From positions 1,116,001 to 1,180,000 of the forward strand of contig NZ_JAYEZO010000002.1 of NCBI RefSeq assembly GCF_037031285.1: DNA of 64,000 nucleotides, given 5' to 3'. The DNA is from Halobellus sp. LT62. Lineage in GTDB: Archaea; Halobacteriota; Halobacteria; Halobacteriales; Haloferacaceae. Positions 62,248-64,000 of this stretch are shown piece by piece. The translations under genes were made by a program, and so were the position numbers. How positions within the stretch are numbered: the first letter of the stretch is position 1; every line of letters starts with the position of its first letter. The notes below the pieces were generated by a model. It was not told where the DNA came from. It searched no databases and was given only the letters and a program-made list of their open reading frames with translations.

Positions 62248-63728
62248 GCCGCGGGCCGGGAGCGGAGCGCGCGGTGAACCTCACCGACGGACCGCTTTTG
62301 AAGCCGCTGTTTGTGCTCTCCGTGCCGATCGTCGTCACCAACCTCCTACAGGTGGCGTACAATTTGGCCGATACGTTCTGGGTCGGCCGATTAGGTGCCA
62401 CCGCGGTCAGCGCCATCTCGTTCTCGTGGGCCATCGTCTTTCTCATCATCACGCTCGCGGCCGGGTTCACGGTCGCGGGGACGGTCCTCGTCGCGCAGAA
62501 CAAGGGAGCGGGGAACCTCGATCGAATCAGCGCCGTCGCCGGGCAGACGATCGCGTTCGTGATCGCGCTGTCGATCGTCCTCTCGGTCCTCGGATACTTG
62601 CTCGCACCGCAGCTTCTCGCGCTCGTCGGCGCGACGCCCGGGACCGAGGTGTTCGAGCTCTCCGTGACCTACACGCGAACGATGTTTCTCGGGATCCCGT
62701 TCGTGTTCGGCTTCTTCATCTTCCAGTCGTTGCTGCAGGGATGGGGCGACACGAAGACGCCGCTGTATCTGATGCTGCTCGGCGTCGTGCTGAACGTCGT
62801 CATCGACCCGTTCCTCATACTGGGCTTCCGAGACAACCTCCTGTTCGAGCTCGCGGGACTCACCGCGCTGGAAGCGGAGCTGTACGCGTCGACCGGGTTC
62901 AACGGCTTCGGCGTCCAAGGTGCGGCTATCGCGACGATCGCCTCACGCGGCATCGGCGCGGTCATCGCGATCTTCCTGCTGCTCACCGGTCGCGTCGGAA
63001 TCCATCTCGCACCCGCCGATTTCGTCCCGACACGAGAGACCGTCAAGACGCTCGTACGGATCGGCGCGCCGGCGAGTATCGAGATGAGTACCCAGTCTCT
63101 CGGGATCACCGCCCTCACAGCGCTCGTCGCGCTCGCCGGCGCGGAGGCCGTCGCCGCGTACGGGATCGGAACTCGTGTGACCTCGTTGGTCGTCTTACCC
63201 GCGTTGGGCCTCGCCCGCGGGACGGAGACCGTCGTCGGTCAGAACCTCGGAGCGAAACAGCCCGACCGCGCGTGGAGGGCGGTATTCGCGAGCGTCGGGA
63301 TCACCGCCGCCGTTCTGGCCGCCACCTCGGCTGTGATCTACCTCAACGCCGCCTCGATCATCGGCGTTTTCATCACCGGTTCGGAGGCCGCGGCCGTCAT
63401 CGAAATCGGAGCGCAGTACCTTCGCATCGTCGGGGCTACGTACGTATTCCTCGGCGTGTTCCACGTCATTCAGGGGGCGTACCGTGGAAGCGGCAGCACG
63501 CGGCTCGCGATGCTCTTCGGCATCCTCGGGCTCATCGTACTGCGTCTCCCGCCCGCGTACGGACTGTTGGTGTGGGGAGGTTTCGGGGCGACAGGCGTGT
63601 GGTACGGCATCGCCCTCGCAAACGTCGTGATGGTGGCGTTGTCCGGGCTGTACTTCCGCCGCGGGACGTGGACGGGCGGGATCGTCGACCGCAACCGGAG
63701 AGATGTAACCGATCCCGAGATCAAGTGA
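62244..63728 (+). CDS. MATE-family efflux transporter
   Basis: A 494-residue membrane protein with about 12 helices and the MATE pattern (LFVLSVPIVVTNLLQVAYNLADTFWVGRLG near the N-terminus; second-half PASIEMSTQSLGITALTALV). MATE proteins export organic cations or drugs using sodium or protons. It is coupled by a 4-nt overlap to the TetR gene, so inducible export is likely. Substrate unknown. Confidence 0.95.
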   Translation: MSRGPGAERAVNLTDGPLLKPLFVLSVPIVVTNLLQVAYNLADTFWVGRLGATAVSAISFSWAIVFLIITLAAGFTVAGTVLVAQNKGAGNLDRISAVAGQTIAFVIALSIVLSVLGYLLAPQLLALVGATPGTEVFELSVTYTRTMFLGIPFVFGFFIFQSLLQGWGDTKTPLYLMLLGVVLNVVIDPFLILGFRDNLLFELAGLTALEAELYASTGFNGFGVQGAAIATIASRGIGAVIAIFLLLTGRVGIHLAPADFVPTRETVKTLVRIGAPASIEMSTQSLGITALTALVALAGAEAVAAYGIGTRVTSLVVLPALGLARGTETVVGQNLGAKQPDRAWRAVFASVGITAAVLAATSAVIYLNAASIIGVFITGSEAAAVIEIGAQYLRIVGATYVFLGVFHVIQGAYRGSGSTRLAMLFGILGLIVLRLPPAYGLLVWGGFGATGVWYGIALANVVMVALSGLYFRRGTWTGGIVDRNRRDVTDPEIK

Positions 63729-63907
63729 AGATATAGCATAATGCAATTTATATGATCGCGGTCCGACGCCGTTGATCTATCAGAAAGGAAATCTGAGATA
63801 CCGTTTCGGAGCCAATATTGGCAGAGACCAATCCTCCAGCACTCCGGATTATCTGCTAGCACCCGGTAGAAATATTTATTGATCCTCAACGGACATTATT
63901 ATGTAAT
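63729..63907. other. 179-bp AT-rich intergenic region
   Basis: AT-rich spacer after the MATE gene. A TATA-like gaaatatttattg (63870-63882) lies about 27-38 nt before the next ATG. No repeat or RNA fold is evident. Confidence 0.4.
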
Positions 63908-64000
63908 ATGGTTTACAGTCGGAACGGAGCAGATCCTTCCGCACGGCCCACGGATAGCCTCGCTCAGTTATCCGATGACCGGCTGTACCAAGCGCTCGCC
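63908..64000 (+). CDS. N-terminal fragment, probably a DUF7344-type protein (3' truncated)
   Basis: The window ends 31 codons into this gene: MVYSRNGADPSARP... then SLAQLSDDRLYQALA. The segment LSDDRLYQALA resembles the opening of haloarchaeal DUF7344 winged-helix regulators, but the rest lies outside. The start ATG 63908 is preceded by a TATA-like tatttattg about 27-35 nt upstream. The family call is tentative. Confidence 0.5.
   Translation, partial: MVYSRNGADPSARPTDSLAQLSDDRLYQALA

Overview
The window is a GC-rich stretch of chromosome from a halophilic archaeon (class Halobacteria). The evidence is the very acidic Asp/Glu-rich proteins, many leaderless-type promoters (an AT-rich box about 27 nt before the start codon), archaeal marker genes (proteasome beta subunit, PAC2 family, DUF368, UPF0212/DUF555, DUF5800, HEWD, XPB/Bax1) and Tat-type lipoprotein signals on secreted proteins. 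I see no rRNA operon, CRISPR array, intact insertion sequence or provirus. The genus cannot be fixed from this sequence alone.

Layout: 0-5 kb holds the proteasome beta subunit, UPF0212, an HTH-CBS protein, and a cytochrome P450 placed 13 nt behind purM. 5.4-8.1 kb holds a small membrane protein and a translationally coupled TraB-family / site-2-protease-like pair. 8.2-9.3 kb is the most accessory-looking spot: an unrecognised 271-aa protein behind a palindromic promoter, followed by broken copies of a tRNA 3' end next to an intact tRNA-Leu(UAA). 9.6-16.1 kb has an MFS transporter, a probable [3Fe-4S] ferredoxin and gyrBA. 16.2-26.4 kb is metabolic and regulatory (arginase, sugar epimerase, Rrf2-like regulator, type II NADH dehydrogenase-like flavoprotein, cdd-udp pyrimidine salvage, GNAT, membrane-anchored wHTH, DUF151, histidine kinase). 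26.6-36.8 kb has ileS, an AhpD-like protein, the glpABC operon, a phosphatase, an 84-bp palindromic element, HEWD and a methyltransferase.

36.9-45.6 kb carries a small zinc-ribbon protein, DUF368, UDP-glucose dehydrogenase, YchF, an aminotransferase and a three-gene ABC importer of the nitrate/sulfonate/taurine class. 45.6-52.7 kb is a DNA-repair, RNA-modification and proteostasis block (XPB helicase, DUF790/Bax1, NOP2/Sun methyltransferase with DUF7122-like partner, PAC2, GrpE). 52.8-57.1 kb holds a DUF4349 lipoprotein, a bactofilin-like protein, DUF5800, a GT2 glycosyltransferase, an RNase H-fold exonuclease and a decayed SRAP-domain gene. 57.1-61.6 kb is a coherent oxyanion module: a Tup-type tungstate ABC importer, a divergent ModE-HTH/TOBE regulator and a MOT1-like permease. 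61.6-63.7 kb is a TetR-MATE efflux operon with a visible operator, and the window ends in a truncated gene.

Most of the window is ordinary core chromosome. The places most worth a second look are the TraB/S2P pair, the tRNA-Leu scar with its orphan neighbour, the P450 behind purM, the 84-bp palindrome, the broken SRAP gene with a 15-G run, and several palindromic candidate operators.
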